From Methylophilus sp. QUAN (lineage in GTDB: Bacteria > Pseudomonadota > Gammaproteobacteria > Burkholderiales > Methylophilaceae), in the NCBI RefSeq assembly GCF_015354445.1, contig NZ_JADKYT010000002.1, forward strand, positions 124,001-188,000: a stretch of 64,000 nucleotides of DNA, in the 5' to 3' direction. The notes below the pieces were generated by a model. The model saw only the letters and a program-made list of their open reading frames with translations, made no database searches and was not told the origin of the DNA. The number at the start of each line of letters is the position of its first letter. Position 1 is the stretch's first letter. A program made the position numbers and the translations under genes. This document shows positions 26,701 through 34,528 of the stretch, one piece after another.

Positions 26701-27938
26701 TTTTTACGATTAGCCATGCTGGCGACCGGGTTGGTGCAAATCACCCAGCAAGCTTTGATGTCGCCAGCCATCATTTGCTCAAACATGGCTACGGTGCCGC
26801 CACCCAGGCGGGTGTGCAGCGTGCCTTCGGGCACCTGCCACAGGTTTTCGATAAACTGGCGATCCTGTTCGACCAGCACCGAACGCTGGCCTGGCAGCCC
26901 CGGGCCCATATAGCCCATCTCGCGCCCGCCCATGGCGTTAGGTTGCCCGGTGAGAGAGAACGGGCCGCTGCCAGGGCGGCAGATGGCGCCGGTCGCCAGG
27001 TGCAGATTACAAATGGCATTGGTATTCCAGGTGCCATGCGTGCTTTGGTTAAGCCCCATGGTCCAGCAACTGATCCAGTTTTTGCTGGTGCCTATCCACT
27101 CCGCGGCCTGGCGGAGTGCGTGTTCATCGAGGCCTGTGATGTCGGCGACTTTTGCTGGCGAATATGCTTCCAGAAAGTCTGGCATGACTTCCCAGCCTTC
27201 GGTGAATTCGGCAATAAATGCGGCGTCGGTGTGGCCATTTTTGACCAGCAGATGCAACAGGCCATTGAGTAAGGCTAAGTCGGTGCCCGGCTTGATCTGC
27301 ATAAACAGGTTTGCTTTGTCAGCGGTGGTGTTGCGGCGTGGATCTACCACAATCAATTTCGCCCCGGCTTTCACCCTGTCCATCATGCGCAGGAATAAAA
27401 TCGGGTGGCAATCGGCCATATTGGCACCAATGACGAAGAACAAATCCGTCTGGTCAAAGTCCTGGTAAGAGCCTGGTGGGCCATCTGCGCCCAGTGATAA
27501 TTTATAGCCACTGCCTGCGCTGGCCATGCACAGGCGTGAGTTGGATTCAATATTGTTGCTGCCGAGATAACCTTTAACTAGCTTGTTAGCCAGGTACTGC
27601 GATTCTATCGACATCTGACCTGAAACATACAGGGCAATCGCATCCGGGCCATGTTGGTCCAAAATGGCGCGCAGGCGGCGGGCGGTTTCCTTGATGGCAA
27701 TATCCAGCCCGGTGCGCACCGATTCTTGCCCGCGTGCCGGGCGCACATAGGCATATTCCAAGCGGCCAGAGTCTGCAATCGCTTGTGCGCAGGTATTGCC
27801 TTTGGTGCACAGGCGGCCAAAGTTGGTCGGATGCTGCTTGTCGCCATAGACCTTGATCACTTTATGGTTTTCTACTTCCATCACAATGCCGCAACCGACA
27901 CCGCAATAAGGACAGACTGATTTTACCTGCGTGACCAT
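23772..27938 (-). CDS. nasA: Assimilatory nitrate reductase fused to a CysJ-like flavoprotein reductase
   Basis: A 1388-residue fusion. Residues 1 to about 700 are a molybdopterin nitrate reductase with an N-terminal [4Fe-4S] site (Cys 9, 12, 16, 44), '[25 protein letters not shown]' and a C-terminal Mo-cofactor-binding part. About 846-985 is a flavodoxin-like FMN domain ([23 protein letters not shown]). About 1020-1240 is the FAD domain ([16 protein letters not shown]) and about 1245-1388 the NADPH domain ([17 protein letters not shown], aromatic C-terminus RDVY). It should take electrons from NAD(P)H through FAD, FMN and the Fe-S cluster to Mo for nitrate to nitrite, without a separate NasB or ferredoxin. 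Such fusions are known in other proteobacteria. Last gene of nirB1-nirD1-nasA1. At residue 747 there is an ATG with a good Shine-Dalgarno. Confidence 0.93.
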   Translation of the reverse strand: MVTQVKSVCPYCGVGCGIVMEVENHKVIKVYGDKQHPTNFGRLCTKGNTCAQAIADSGRLEYAYVRPARGQESVRTGLDIAIKETARRLRAILDQHGPDAIALYVSGQMSIESQYLANKLVKGYLGSNNIESNSRLCMASAGSGYKLSLGADGPPGSYQDFDQTDLFFVIGANMADCHPILFLRMMDRVKAGAKLIVVDPRRNTTADKANLFMQIKPGTDLALLNGLLHLLVKNGHTDAAFIAEFTEGWEVMPDFLEAYSPAKVADITGLDEHALRQAAEWIGTSKNWISCWTMGLNQSTHGTWNTNAICNLHLATGAICRPGSGPFSLTGQPNAMGGREMGYMGPGLPGQRSVLVEQDRQFIENLWQVPEGTLHTRLGGGTVAMFEQMMAGDIKACWVICTNPVASMANRKNVIAGLEKAELVIAQDAFLDTETNRYADILLPGALWAEAEGVMINSERNMTLMQHAVNPPGEAMADWQIIAKVACEMGFSEGFNYASAAEVFEEITRASNLKTGYDIRGVSHDKLRQQPLQWPCAPDNTEDRHPIRYLNDGISQKLTIREDGSQPRIAFATASGKGVFFARPHMEAAELPDPDYPFVLNTGRLQHQWHTMTKTGKIATLNKLNPGPFVELHPEDAAALGIQDKDQVEIRSRRGRAILPAVVTDRVRAGNCFAPFHWNDVFGDDLTINAVTSDAIDSISQQPEFKFCAVAMTRVAPAQRPASQADDAHITVTSTGDSTKNNKELNMKDIDALARLLGLDKQPEIILDAQEQLYLQGFVTGLRTEESRQLGGVPTLPENAPLTPAKHMLINGILAGLFARSWLPEGASLPAGLPDFSTTQTSATATVTILWASQTGNAEGFAEKCAERIKTSGLKAVVKTMDSINLADLAMTSQVLLLASTFGDGDPPDNGSQFWQAIQADNAPTLQNTQFSVLAFGDSNYDQFCGFGRKLDARLEALGAQRLSDRVDCEPDFEQPANEWLGKVMTALANSTASVAQPAMALAGDVDEAVAETVVATPSGYTRQHPLKAPLVINQRLNANGAEKEIRQFGFDLSNSGFSYEAGDALGVWPTNCPELVGDMLNALKLSPSTIVSVKDHGDIALVDALSHHFEIARITTDLLKFVQARSASTTLASLMADEKTLKDWLWGKQIIDVLQAYPIKVEASEWLVVLKRLQPRLYSISSSPKTHPNQVHLTVSTVRYGKDNARGGVCSTFMADRAGDINVPIFLQRSAHFRPPKNPDAPLIMVGPGTGIAPFIAFLQERQATTAPGKNWLFFGEQHAATDFYYREELETLQQAGVLTRLDTAFSRDQADKIYVQHRMLEQGEQLWQWLQQGAHFCVCGDASRMAKDVDAALKNIIQIHGKMTAEAAADYVAKMAQEKRYVRDVY
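25698..25717 (-). promoter_or_regulatory. Internal Shine-Dalgarno and ATG at the nitrate reductase/reductase junction
   Basis: Within the fusion gene the coding strand reads AAGGA, seven bases, then ATG (start at 25700, residue 747: [12 protein letters not shown]). This is a better ribosome-binding site than many true starts in the window, and sits where a stand-alone reductase gene would begin. Internal initiation would give a 642-residue FMN/FAD/NADPH reductase. Function is inferred. Confidence 0.5.
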
Positions 27939-27959
27939 AGACCCGGACCCCGATGTGAC

Positions 27960-28340
27960 CTAGACCTGCACCCAGACTGCGCCATCGCGCAGCTCTACCG
28001 GGTAAGTCTTGAGGCTGATGCTTGCATCCTCTATACAAACACCAGTGCGCAACTGGTAGTGATGCTTGTAGATAGGGGAGGCGACTACACGTTCTCCACC
28101 CAAGTCGCCGACGATGCCACGAGAGAGCACGTTGGCGTCGCTGTGCGGATCATAGTTATCCATGGCGTAGAGCTGGTTATCCTGGAGGCGGAAAATGGCA
28201 ACCTGACGGCCTTCGAGCAGGGCGCATACGCCCATATTCGGCCAGATGTCTTCTAGCGCACACACCAGGTGCCAGGCGCCTACATCGCCCGTGATTTGAT
28301 TGATAGCAGCCTCTGATGCTGCTTGTTGTACTTGACTCAT
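27960..28340 (-). CDS. nirD: Nitrite reductase small subunit NirD, cluster-less type
   Basis: 126 residues from the ATG at 28340, which has GGAG six bases upstream; an ATG at 28352 would place that GGAG inside the gene. The fold is the Rieske-like NirD domain ('VCALEDIWPNMGVCALLEGRQVAIFRL', 'ANVLSRGIVGDLGGERVVASPIYKHHYQL'), but the Rieske ligands are missing: the first box reads DPHS and the second PIYKHHY, with no Cys in either. This agrees with E. coli-type NirD, which also lacks a canonical cluster. Lies between nirB1 and nasA1, partner of NirB1. Confidence 0.88.
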   Translation of the reverse strand: MSQVQQAASEAAINQITGDVGAWHLVCALEDIWPNMGVCALLEGRQVAIFRLQDNQLYAMDNYDPHSDANVLSRGIVGDLGGERVVASPIYKHHYQLRTGVCIEDASISLKTYPVELRDGAVWVQV

Positions 28341-28355
28341 CTGTGACTCCATTGA

Positions 28356-30920
28356 TTATTCTGTGGTGGCGAGGATAGGAATCACTTTTGCGCTTCTCTT
28401 TTCCTCTACGGTGGCAGGACGCATCTGTTCGCGTTCGTTCACGAAGACGATGTTGCTGTCCCCTGCTTGGCTATTGACGAAGCTACGGAAGCGTTTGCGT
28501 ACCTCTGGGTCATTGACGGCGGTTTTCCATTCATCCTGGTAGTTGTCCACCACGTGCTGCATCTGTGCTTCCAGCTCGGCGCCCAGGCCCAGCGAGTCAT
28601 GAATCACCACATCGCGCAGGTAGTCCAGGCCGCCTTCCATATTGTCACGCCAGGTGCTGGTGCGTTGCAGGCGGTCGGCGGTGCGGATGTAGAACATCAG
28701 GAAGCGGTCTATCATGCGGATCGCTTCTTCTTTGGTCAGATCGCTGGCGATGAGCTCGGCGTGGCGCGGTTTCATGCCGCCGTTACCGCATACATACAGG
28801 TTCCAGCCATTCTCAGTAGCGATCAAACCGACGTCCTTACCTTGGGCTTCGGCACATTCACGCGTACAACCAGAAACTCCAAACTTGATTTTGTGCGGGG
28901 CGCGCAGGCCTTTGTAACGGTTCTCTAACTGCACGGCGAGCCCGACACTGTCGTCCACGCCATAACGGCACCAGGTAGAACCGACGCAGCTTTTTACGGT
29001 GCGCAATGATTTGCCATAAGCATGGCCAGACTCGAAACCAGCCGCGATCAATTCTTCCCAGATATTAGGTAATTGCTCAACGCGGGCACCGAACATATCG
29101 ACACGGGCACCGCCAGTGACCTTGGTATACAAATTGTATTTTTTGGCAATCTGGCCAATGGCAATCAGGCCATCAGGCGTGACCTCACCACCCGGCATAC
29201 GCGGGACGACGGAGTAACTGCCATCTTTCTGGATATTGCCCAAAAAGTAGTCGTTCGAGTCTTGCAGTGAGGCCAGGTCTTTCTTGAGGATAAAGTCGTT
29301 CCAGCAAGAGGCGAGGATACTGGCCGCGGTCGGTTTGCAGATATCGCAACCCATGCCTTTGCCATGCTTGTGCAACAGCTCGCCAAAGGTTTTAATCTGC
29401 TCGACGCGCACCAGGTGGTATAGCTCCTGGCGTGAGTAAGGGAAGTGTTCGCACAGGTGGTTGTTGACGGTCATGCCCAGTTTCACCATCTGCGCCTTCA
29501 TCACTTGCGTGACCAGTGGCACGCAGCCACCACAAGCCGTACCCGCTTTGGTGCAGGACTTGATGGCACCTATGCTGCAATTACCCGCCGCCACGGCCTC
29601 ACCAATCGCGCCTTTGCTGACGTTGTTACAGGAGCAGAGCACCGCCGTGTCAGGCAAGGCATCTACGCCCAGGCCAGGTTTTTCTTTACCATCGCTGGCT
29701 GGCAAAATCAGGAACTCAGGATTTTCCGGCAAGGCCATTTCGTTGACTGTCATCTGTTGCAGCGTGCCATATTCATCGGCATTACCGATCAGCACCGCGC
29801 CCAGCAGTTTTTTGCCATCTTCGCTGACGACGATTTTTTTGTAGATATTGCGTACTTCATCCGTGTACTGATAGCTGCGGCAACCATGGGTTTTACCATG
29901 GGCGTCACCAACACTGGCGACATCCACGCCCATCAGTTTGAGCTTGGTGCTCATGTCCGCGCCCTGGAAGGTGGAGGTGGTTTCACCTGTCAGATGTGCG
30001 CAAGCCGTGCGGGCCATGTCGTAGCCAGGTGCGACCAGTCCGTACATTTCATCGTTCCAGCTAGCACATTCGCCGATGGCGTAGATGTCGTGGTCACTGG
30101 AGCGGGAGAAGTCATCAATGGCGATGCCGCCGCGGGCGCCTATGGCCAGGCCAGCGTCACGTGCCAGTTCGTCACGTGGGCGGATACCGGCAGAGAACAC
30201 GATCATGTCAGTTTCCAGCCAGGTTTCATCAAAAAATACCATGCGGTGACGAGCCGTTGCACCATCCACAATGGCTGTTGTGTTGCGGCTGGTGTGCACG
30301 TGTACGCCTAGTTCCTCGATCTTGCTGCGTAGCACTTTGCCGCCAGCTTCGTCTACTTGTACCGCCATCAGGCGTGGCGCAAATTCCACCACGTGGGTAT
30401 CCAGGCCCATGTCTTTCAAGGCTTTGGCACACTCCAGGCCCAGCAGGCCGCCGCCGACGACTACGCCGCTCTTAGCGGTTTTGCCTGCGGCTGTCATTGC
30501 TTCCAGGTCTTCAATGGTGCGATAGACAAAGCAGTTTTCGCGATCACGGCCAGCGACGGAAGGCACAAAGGGGAAAGAGCCGGTGGCCAGTACCAGCTTG
30601 TCGTATGGCAGGACGGTGTTGTCTGTCAGCGTGACGGTATGCTGGTGGCGGTCAATATGGCCAACGCGCGCATTCAGGCGTAATTCCAGGCCAGGGCGGT
30701 CATAAAAGCCAGGCTCGACTAAGGATAAGTCTTCAGCGGAGCTGCCTGAGAAAAAGCTGGAGAGGTGCACACGATCATACGCCGGGCGTGGTTCTTCACC
30801 CAAGACGGTGACTTGCAGGTTTGCGGCTAACAGGTCTGGATGGCGTTTCACCAGTTCCTGCATAAAATAATGTCCCACCATGCCGTTGCCGACAACTACT
30901 ACGCGGGTAAGTTGATTCAT
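28356..30920 (-). CDS. nirB: Assimilatory NADH-dependent nitrite reductase large subunit NirB, copy 1
   Basis: 854 residues from the ATG at 30920 (MNQLTRVVVVGNGMVG), with GGGGA eight bases upstream. FAD/NAD(P) domains at the N-terminus (GNGMVG; GGGLLGLE near 155), BFD-like [2Fe-2S] region around 430-470 (CSCNN ... TACGGC), a second Cys pair (CDICKP), then ferredoxin-like and siroheme/[4Fe-4S] domains with CVGSTWC (about 645) and GCTRECAEA (about 683). Reduces nitrite to ammonium in the cytosol. First gene of the nirB1-nirD1-nasA1 unit, with a leader and sigma-54-like promoter upstream. Confidence 0.94.
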   Translation of the reverse strand: MNQLTRVVVVGNGMVGHYFMQELVKRHPDLLAANLQVTVLGEEPRPAYDRVHLSSFFSGSSAEDLSLVEPGFYDRPGLELRLNARVGHIDRHQHTVTLTDNTVLPYDKLVLATGSFPFVPSVAGRDRENCFVYRTIEDLEAMTAAGKTAKSGVVVGGGLLGLECAKALKDMGLDTHVVEFAPRLMAVQVDEAGGKVLRSKIEELGVHVHTSRNTTAIVDGATARHRMVFFDETWLETDMIVFSAGIRPRDELARDAGLAIGARGGIAIDDFSRSSDHDIYAIGECASWNDEMYGLVAPGYDMARTACAHLTGETTSTFQGADMSTKLKLMGVDVASVGDAHGKTHGCRSYQYTDEVRNIYKKIVVSEDGKKLLGAVLIGNADEYGTLQQMTVNEMALPENPEFLILPASDGKEKPGLGVDALPDTAVLCSCNNVSKGAIGEAVAAGNCSIGAIKSCTKAGTACGGCVPLVTQVMKAQMVKLGMTVNNHLCEHFPYSRQELYHLVRVEQIKTFGELLHKHGKGMGCDICKPTAASILASCWNDFILKKDLASLQDSNDYFLGNIQKDGSYSVVPRMPGGEVTPDGLIAIGQIAKKYNLYTKVTGGARVDMFGARVEQLPNIWEELIAAGFESGHAYGKSLRTVKSCVGSTWCRYGVDDSVGLAVQLENRYKGLRAPHKIKFGVSGCTRECAEAQGKDVGLIATENGWNLYVCGNGGMKPRHAELIASDLTKEEAIRMIDRFLMFYIRTADRLQRTSTWRDNMEGGLDYLRDVVIHDSLGLGAELEAQMQHVVDNYQDEWKTAVNDPEVRKRFRSFVNSQAGDSNIVFVNEREQMRPATVEEKRSAKVIPILATTE

Positions 30921-30990
30921 CGTGTGTTCCCCATCTGATGCAAGCATATGGATACATGCGTTGCGGTTTAACTCAATATTTACCAGGCTT

Positions 30991-31062
30991 AAAAACGAAA
31001 AAAGGCGCCCATAGCTTATCTAGCAACCACCCTTGGCAGCATGTAAATAAGCTATGGACGCC
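30991..31062 (-). terminator. Leader terminator (attenuator) upstream of nirB1
   Basis: Two 16-base arms (31004-31019 and 31047-31062) pair over all but one position around a 27-base loop, and on the minus strand are followed by CCTTTTTTCGTTTTT. It lies within the untranslated leader, 70 bases before nirB1, so it would stop most transcripts unless prevented. Its 5' arm on the RNA overlaps the 3' half of the ANTAR-type hairpin at 31053-31072, making the two folds mutually exclusive. Confidence 0.85.
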
Positions 31063-31102
31063 GTTGTCCATAAAGGGATTTCCTGACTGCGGAAATGCCC
31101 TT
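31053..31102 (-). promoter_or_regulatory. NasR/ANTAR-type antiterminator hairpins in the nirB1 leader
   Basis: On the RNA strand, a first hairpin (P1, 31102-31073; AAGGG, bulged C, ATTTCC pairs with GGAAATCCCTT, loop GCAGTCA) is followed at once by P2 (31072-31053): TATGGAC, hexaloop AACGGC, GTCCATA. The P2 loop has A at position 1 and G at position 4, the ANTAR consensus of Ramesh and colleagues as I recall it. P1's loop has seven bases and does not fit that consensus. P2 overlaps the terminator arm. Confidence 0.7.
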
Positions 31103-31147
31103 GTTAAAAATTTTTCGTCGTCAATAAACGAGATTTAATGCCAGATA

Positions 31148-31163
31148 AGCAATTGGCATGCCA
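31148..31163 (-). promoter_or_regulatory. Sigma-54 type -24/-12 promoter of nirB1-nirD1-nasA1
   Basis: Minus strand TGGCATGCCAATTGCT against TGGCACGNNNNTTGCW: a single mismatch (T for the last C of TGGCAC), with the GG and GC pairs exactly 12 bases apart. Predicted start of transcription near 31137, giving a leader of about 215 bases that contains both hairpins and the terminator. Confidence 0.75.
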
Positions 31164-31381
31164 GAATTTTAGAAGGGATTGCTGTGAGTGGTTTGAATGC
31201 TTTAAGTGATTGTTCTACCTTGGTTTATCACTAGCTGGCAGAACGATTTTTCCACCCGATACCTGTCCCGACAAAGGGGCGGAGTAAGGCTGACGCACGA
31301 TAATGATGCATATCAGTGCAATTGCACCAGAATTGATCTTTCGCTCAGTATTGCTTCATTATAAATATGGTTTGGCGCTCA
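31164..31381. other. Intergenic region between nasA2 end and the nirB1 promoter
   Basis: 218 bases without a gene. Apart from the NtrC-like site I see no terminator with a clear stem and T-run for nasA2, so transcription from the long nitrate operon may run on toward nirB1. Confidence 0.5.
31295..31310. promoter_or_regulatory. NtrC-like binding site upstream of nirB1
   Basis: GCAC, seven bases, ATGC followed by A: matches GCAC-N7-GTGC with one mismatch. About 160 bases upstream of the predicted transcription start, a usual distance for an NtrC enhancer. A further partial copy (TGCA, five bases, GTGCA) follows at 31307-31320. Confidence 0.5.
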
Positions 31382-34150
31382 TCAGGCGTGCACTTTGCCA
31401 TGCAGTTTGACCAGGCGCTTGAGCTCTGGCACGCATGAACCACAACTGGTGCCGCATTTGAGTTTGTTCTGCAAGGTGGGCAGATCCGCACCCATTTCCA
31501 GGGTTTCCATGATTTCGTTTTCCGAGACATCCAGGCAATTGCAGATGATTTTGCCACGGCTGTGTTGCCCGGCTGGTGGTGCGCTCAGGGGCGCAAGTGC
31601 CCAGCGGCGTAGCTCATTGGTGAGCTCGCCCTTGGTCATCACTTCACGCAACCAGTCGGCGGCCAGCGTTTCGCCAATGAGCCGAACACCGGTGACCTTG
31701 TTTTCTTCCACCAGGATATGTTTACTGATGCCACGCTTGGCATCGTTATATGTCAGCATGGGGGCATCTTCTGTCATGTCCAGCAGGGCATCCAGCTCGG
31801 CGATCAATGCCGCGTCAGGCGCTGCATGATGTGAGGCACGCAGCATGACCATGCCGGCATCACGGCCATATAAACCGCAGCTGGCGTAGTCAAATGACTT
31901 GAGCAATTTGCGCACCTTGCTGATGAGTTGTGCGTCTTCGCAATTGCGCATGACCACCATTTGCCATGGTAAGTCTAATTTTTCGATTTTGACCGCCGTG
32001 TGTTTGAGCTCGGGCTGCTTGGAGGTTTTGTCAAAAGCAGGCGGCATCAATGCATTGACGCCCAGCCCGTGCATAAACTGGCTGCTCCAGTGCATAGGCA
32101 TAAAAAGTTGCGCCGGTTGCACTTCGTCAGAAGCTTGCACGCGGACGACCAGGTTGCCTCGTTTGTTGCTGACTTTGACAATATCGCCATGCTTGATCGC
32201 ACGGCGCTGCATATCGTCTGCATGCATCCAGATCACTGGCTGTTCTTCATGGTTAAACAGCTGCGGCACAATACCGGTGCGGCTCATGCCATGCCATTGG
32301 TCACGCAGGCGGCCAGTCAGCAGGTGGAAAGGGTGGCGCGCATCTGGTTTGTCGGCGGTGCCCTTATACGCGGCGCTCATAAACTGCGCTTTGCCGCCTG
32401 GTTTCTGGAACACGCCATCGGTATATAAACGTGCTTCGCCTTGGTTGGCGCCAGGTTTAAACGGCCATTGTTGCGGACCTTGTGTTTCGAGGATGCTGTA
32501 GCTCAGGCCGGTGATGTCGAGGTCACGTCCACGCGTGGTTTCACGGTGCTCGTTAAAAATGGTTTCGGTATCCGGGTAATTAAACAGGGTGCTGGTTTTA
32601 CCTAACTTTTGTTCCAGTCGCTGCGCAAATTCCACCACGGCTTCCCAGTCGTGCCGTGCTTCGCCCGGCTTGGGTGCCGCTGGGCGTACACGCGTAATGC
32701 GGCGCTCGGAGTTGGTGACCGTCCCTTCTTTTTCACCCCAGGTCGTGGCAGGCAAAAACACGTCGGCGTACTGGTTGCTGTCGGTGTTGTTAAATGCATC
32801 CTGCAAAACGATCAGCTCGGCATTGCGCAACGAGGCCAGTACATTATTCAAGTCTGGCATGGAGTGCGCTGGGTTGGTGCAGGCAATCCAGATGGCTTTG
32901 ATTTCACCATTTTTGACGGCTTCGAACATTTCGACGGCGGTTTTGCCTGGCGTGGCAGGCACCTCAGGCAGCCCCCACAAGCGGGCGACTTCTGCGCGGT
33001 GCTCGGCATTGGCCAGGTCACGGTGGCCAGACAGCAAATTAGCCATGCCGCCCACTTCGCGACCGCCCATGGCGTTAGGCTGGCCGGTCAGTGAGAACGG
33101 GCCAGCGCCTGGCTTGCCGATCTGGCCGGTGGCCAGGTGCAGGTTAATCAGGGTGGCATTTTTCTCGGTGCCGTGGATGGACTGGTTAAGCCCCATGCAA
33201 TACATGGAGAGCGTTGGGCCCAGGCCAAACCATTTGGCGGCCTGGATAATATCTTTTTCAGCGATGCCGCAAATATCGGCCACCATTTTTGGCGTATATT
33301 CGCGCACGGTTTCCTTGAGTGCTTCAAAGCCTTCGGTATGGTCGCGGATATATTGCATATCCAGCAAGCCTTCCCACAGCATGACATGCAGCAGGCCGTT
33401 AAACAGCGCCACGTCAGTGCCGGGCAAGATGGCCAGGTGCAAATCGGCCACTTGTGCGGTGTCGGTACGGCGCGGGTCAACGACGACGATTTTCATGTCC
33501 GGATTTTTAGCCTTGGCATCTTCAATGCGGCGGAATACAATCGGGTGCGCAAAGGCGGTGTTGGAGCCAGCAATAAACAGGCATTGTGTATGGTCGATAT
33601 CCTCGTAGCAGGCCGGGGGTGCATCGGCGCCCAACGTGACTTTATAACCTGCCACGGCTGAGCTCATGCACAGGCGTGAGTTGGTATCGACATTGTTGGT
33701 GCCTATCAGGCCTTTGGCCAGTTTGTTAAACACATAATAGTCTTCAGTGAGTAACTGGCCGGAGATGTAGAAGGCCACCGCATCTGGTCCGTGAGTTTGG
33801 ATAATGTCGGCAAACTTGTCCACAACATGATTCAAGGCGGTATCCCAGGTCACGCGCTCACGCGGCTGTTGCCTGTCCAGGCGCATTTCCGGATACAGCG
33901 CACGTGCATCCAGCTTGGCGGTCAGGTGTAGTGTAGAGCCTTTGGTACACAGGCGGCCAAAGTTGGCCGGGTGTTCGGGATCGCCTTTGACGTCGACAAT
34001 CTGCTTGCCTTCCGTGGTAATAATGACGCCGCAGCCCACCCCGCAATAGCAGCAGGTGCTGCGTGTTTCACGCCGTTGCGGGTAGAACATGACTGGTTCT
34101 GCCGTCGTCAGCGTATGGTTGGATGCCTGAAGTTGTTGCTGTTGCGTCAT
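31382..34150 (-). CDS. nasA: Assimilatory nitrate reductase NasA with C-terminal BFD-like [2Fe-2S] domain, copy 2
   Basis: 922 residues. N-terminal [4Fe-4S] motif CCYCGVGC...C (Cys 33, 36, 40, 68), molybdopterin domains ('NVDTNSRLCMSSAVAGYKVTLGADAPPA', '[22 protein letters not shown]') and Mo-cofactor-binding C-domain to about 715. After that comes a linker, then a BFD-type domain near 866-915 with CNC and CGTSCGSC ligands. This is the classic NasA form that needs an external electron donor such as a NasB-type reductase or ferredoxin; none lies beside it. Differs from the self-sufficient fusion at 23772. Last gene of the long nrtA operon. Confidence 0.94.
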   Translation of the reverse strand: MTQQQQLQASNHTLTTAEPVMFYPQRRETRSTCCYCGVGCGVIITTEGKQIVDVKGDPEHPANFGRLCTKGSTLHLTAKLDARALYPEMRLDRQQPRERVTWDTALNHVVDKFADIIQTHGPDAVAFYISGQLLTEDYYVFNKLAKGLIGTNNVDTNSRLCMSSAVAGYKVTLGADAPPACYEDIDHTQCLFIAGSNTAFAHPIVFRRIEDAKAKNPDMKIVVVDPRRTDTAQVADLHLAILPGTDVALFNGLLHVMLWEGLLDMQYIRDHTEGFEALKETVREYTPKMVADICGIAEKDIIQAAKWFGLGPTLSMYCMGLNQSIHGTEKNATLINLHLATGQIGKPGAGPFSLTGQPNAMGGREVGGMANLLSGHRDLANAEHRAEVARLWGLPEVPATPGKTAVEMFEAVKNGEIKAIWIACTNPAHSMPDLNNVLASLRNAELIVLQDAFNNTDSNQYADVFLPATTWGEKEGTVTNSERRITRVRPAAPKPGEARHDWEAVVEFAQRLEQKLGKTSTLFNYPDTETIFNEHRETTRGRDLDITGLSYSILETQGPQQWPFKPGANQGEARLYTDGVFQKPGGKAQFMSAAYKGTADKPDARHPFHLLTGRLRDQWHGMSRTGIVPQLFNHEEQPVIWMHADDMQRRAIKHGDIVKVSNKRGNLVVRVQASDEVQPAQLFMPMHWSSQFMHGLGVNALMPPAFDKTSKQPELKHTAVKIEKLDLPWQMVVMRNCEDAQLISKVRKLLKSFDYASCGLYGRDAGMVMLRASHHAAPDAALIAELDALLDMTEDAPMLTYNDAKRGISKHILVEENKVTGVRLIGETLAADWLREVMTKGELTNELRRWALAPLSAPPAGQHSRGKIICNCLDVSENEIMETLEMGADLPTLQNKLKCGTSCGSCVPELKRLVKLHGKVHA

Positions 34151-34170
34151 AGATTGCCTGGTTTGCTAAA

Positions 34171-34482
34171 CTACTTTTCTAATTGCAGGTAAACGTCGCC
34201 GTTTTCCACTTTGACGGCATAGCAGGCGGTATGGCCGACATCCGGCTCTTCTGCCTTGCCATCGACCAGGCTGATTTTCCAGCTATGCAATGGGCAGGCG
34301 ACTTTGTCACCATAGACAATACCTTGTGACAACGGGCCGCCTTTGTGCGGGCAGCTATTGTTGAGCGCAAAGACACGGTCATCTTCGGTGCGGAAGACAC
34401 CAATCTCCACTTCGCCGTGGCGCACAACACGTGCGCCCAGGGCTGGGATGTCGTTTACCGGGCAAATTTTTGTCCAACTCAT
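34171..34482 (-). CDS. nirD: Nitrite reductase small subunit NirD, Rieske type
   Basis: 103 residues from the ATG at 34482, with GAGGAAA just upstream. Both Rieske boxes are complete: CPHKGG (about residue 46) and CPLHSW (about 64), so it should hold a [2Fe-2S] cluster, unlike the NirD at 27960. Probably passes electrons or structures NirB2, although nirB2 is separated from it by narK and the PP2C/kinase gene. Ends 21 bases before nasA2. Confidence 0.9.
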   Translation of the reverse strand: MSWTKICPVNDIPALGARVVRHGEVEIGVFRTEDDRVFALNNSCPHKGGPLSQGIVYGDKVACPLHSWKISLVDGKAEEPDVGHTACYAVKVENGDVYLQLEK

Positions 34483-34528
34483 TATTTCCTCGTTTCCAAT
34501 TTGACTCTGGGTTTCACAGCGCAATGGC

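Noticed and set aside
29445-30311. 288-residue plus-strand open frame
   Set aside because: Antisense to nirB1, no recognisable domain.
31299-31317. Second Fur-box-like sequence (GATAATGATGCATATCAG)
   Set aside because: Matches only the left half of the consensus; better explained as part of the NtrC-like region.
32589-33608. 339-residue plus-strand open frame
   Set aside because: Antisense to nasA2; low-complexity Ser/Pro/Ala composition and no Shine-Dalgarno.
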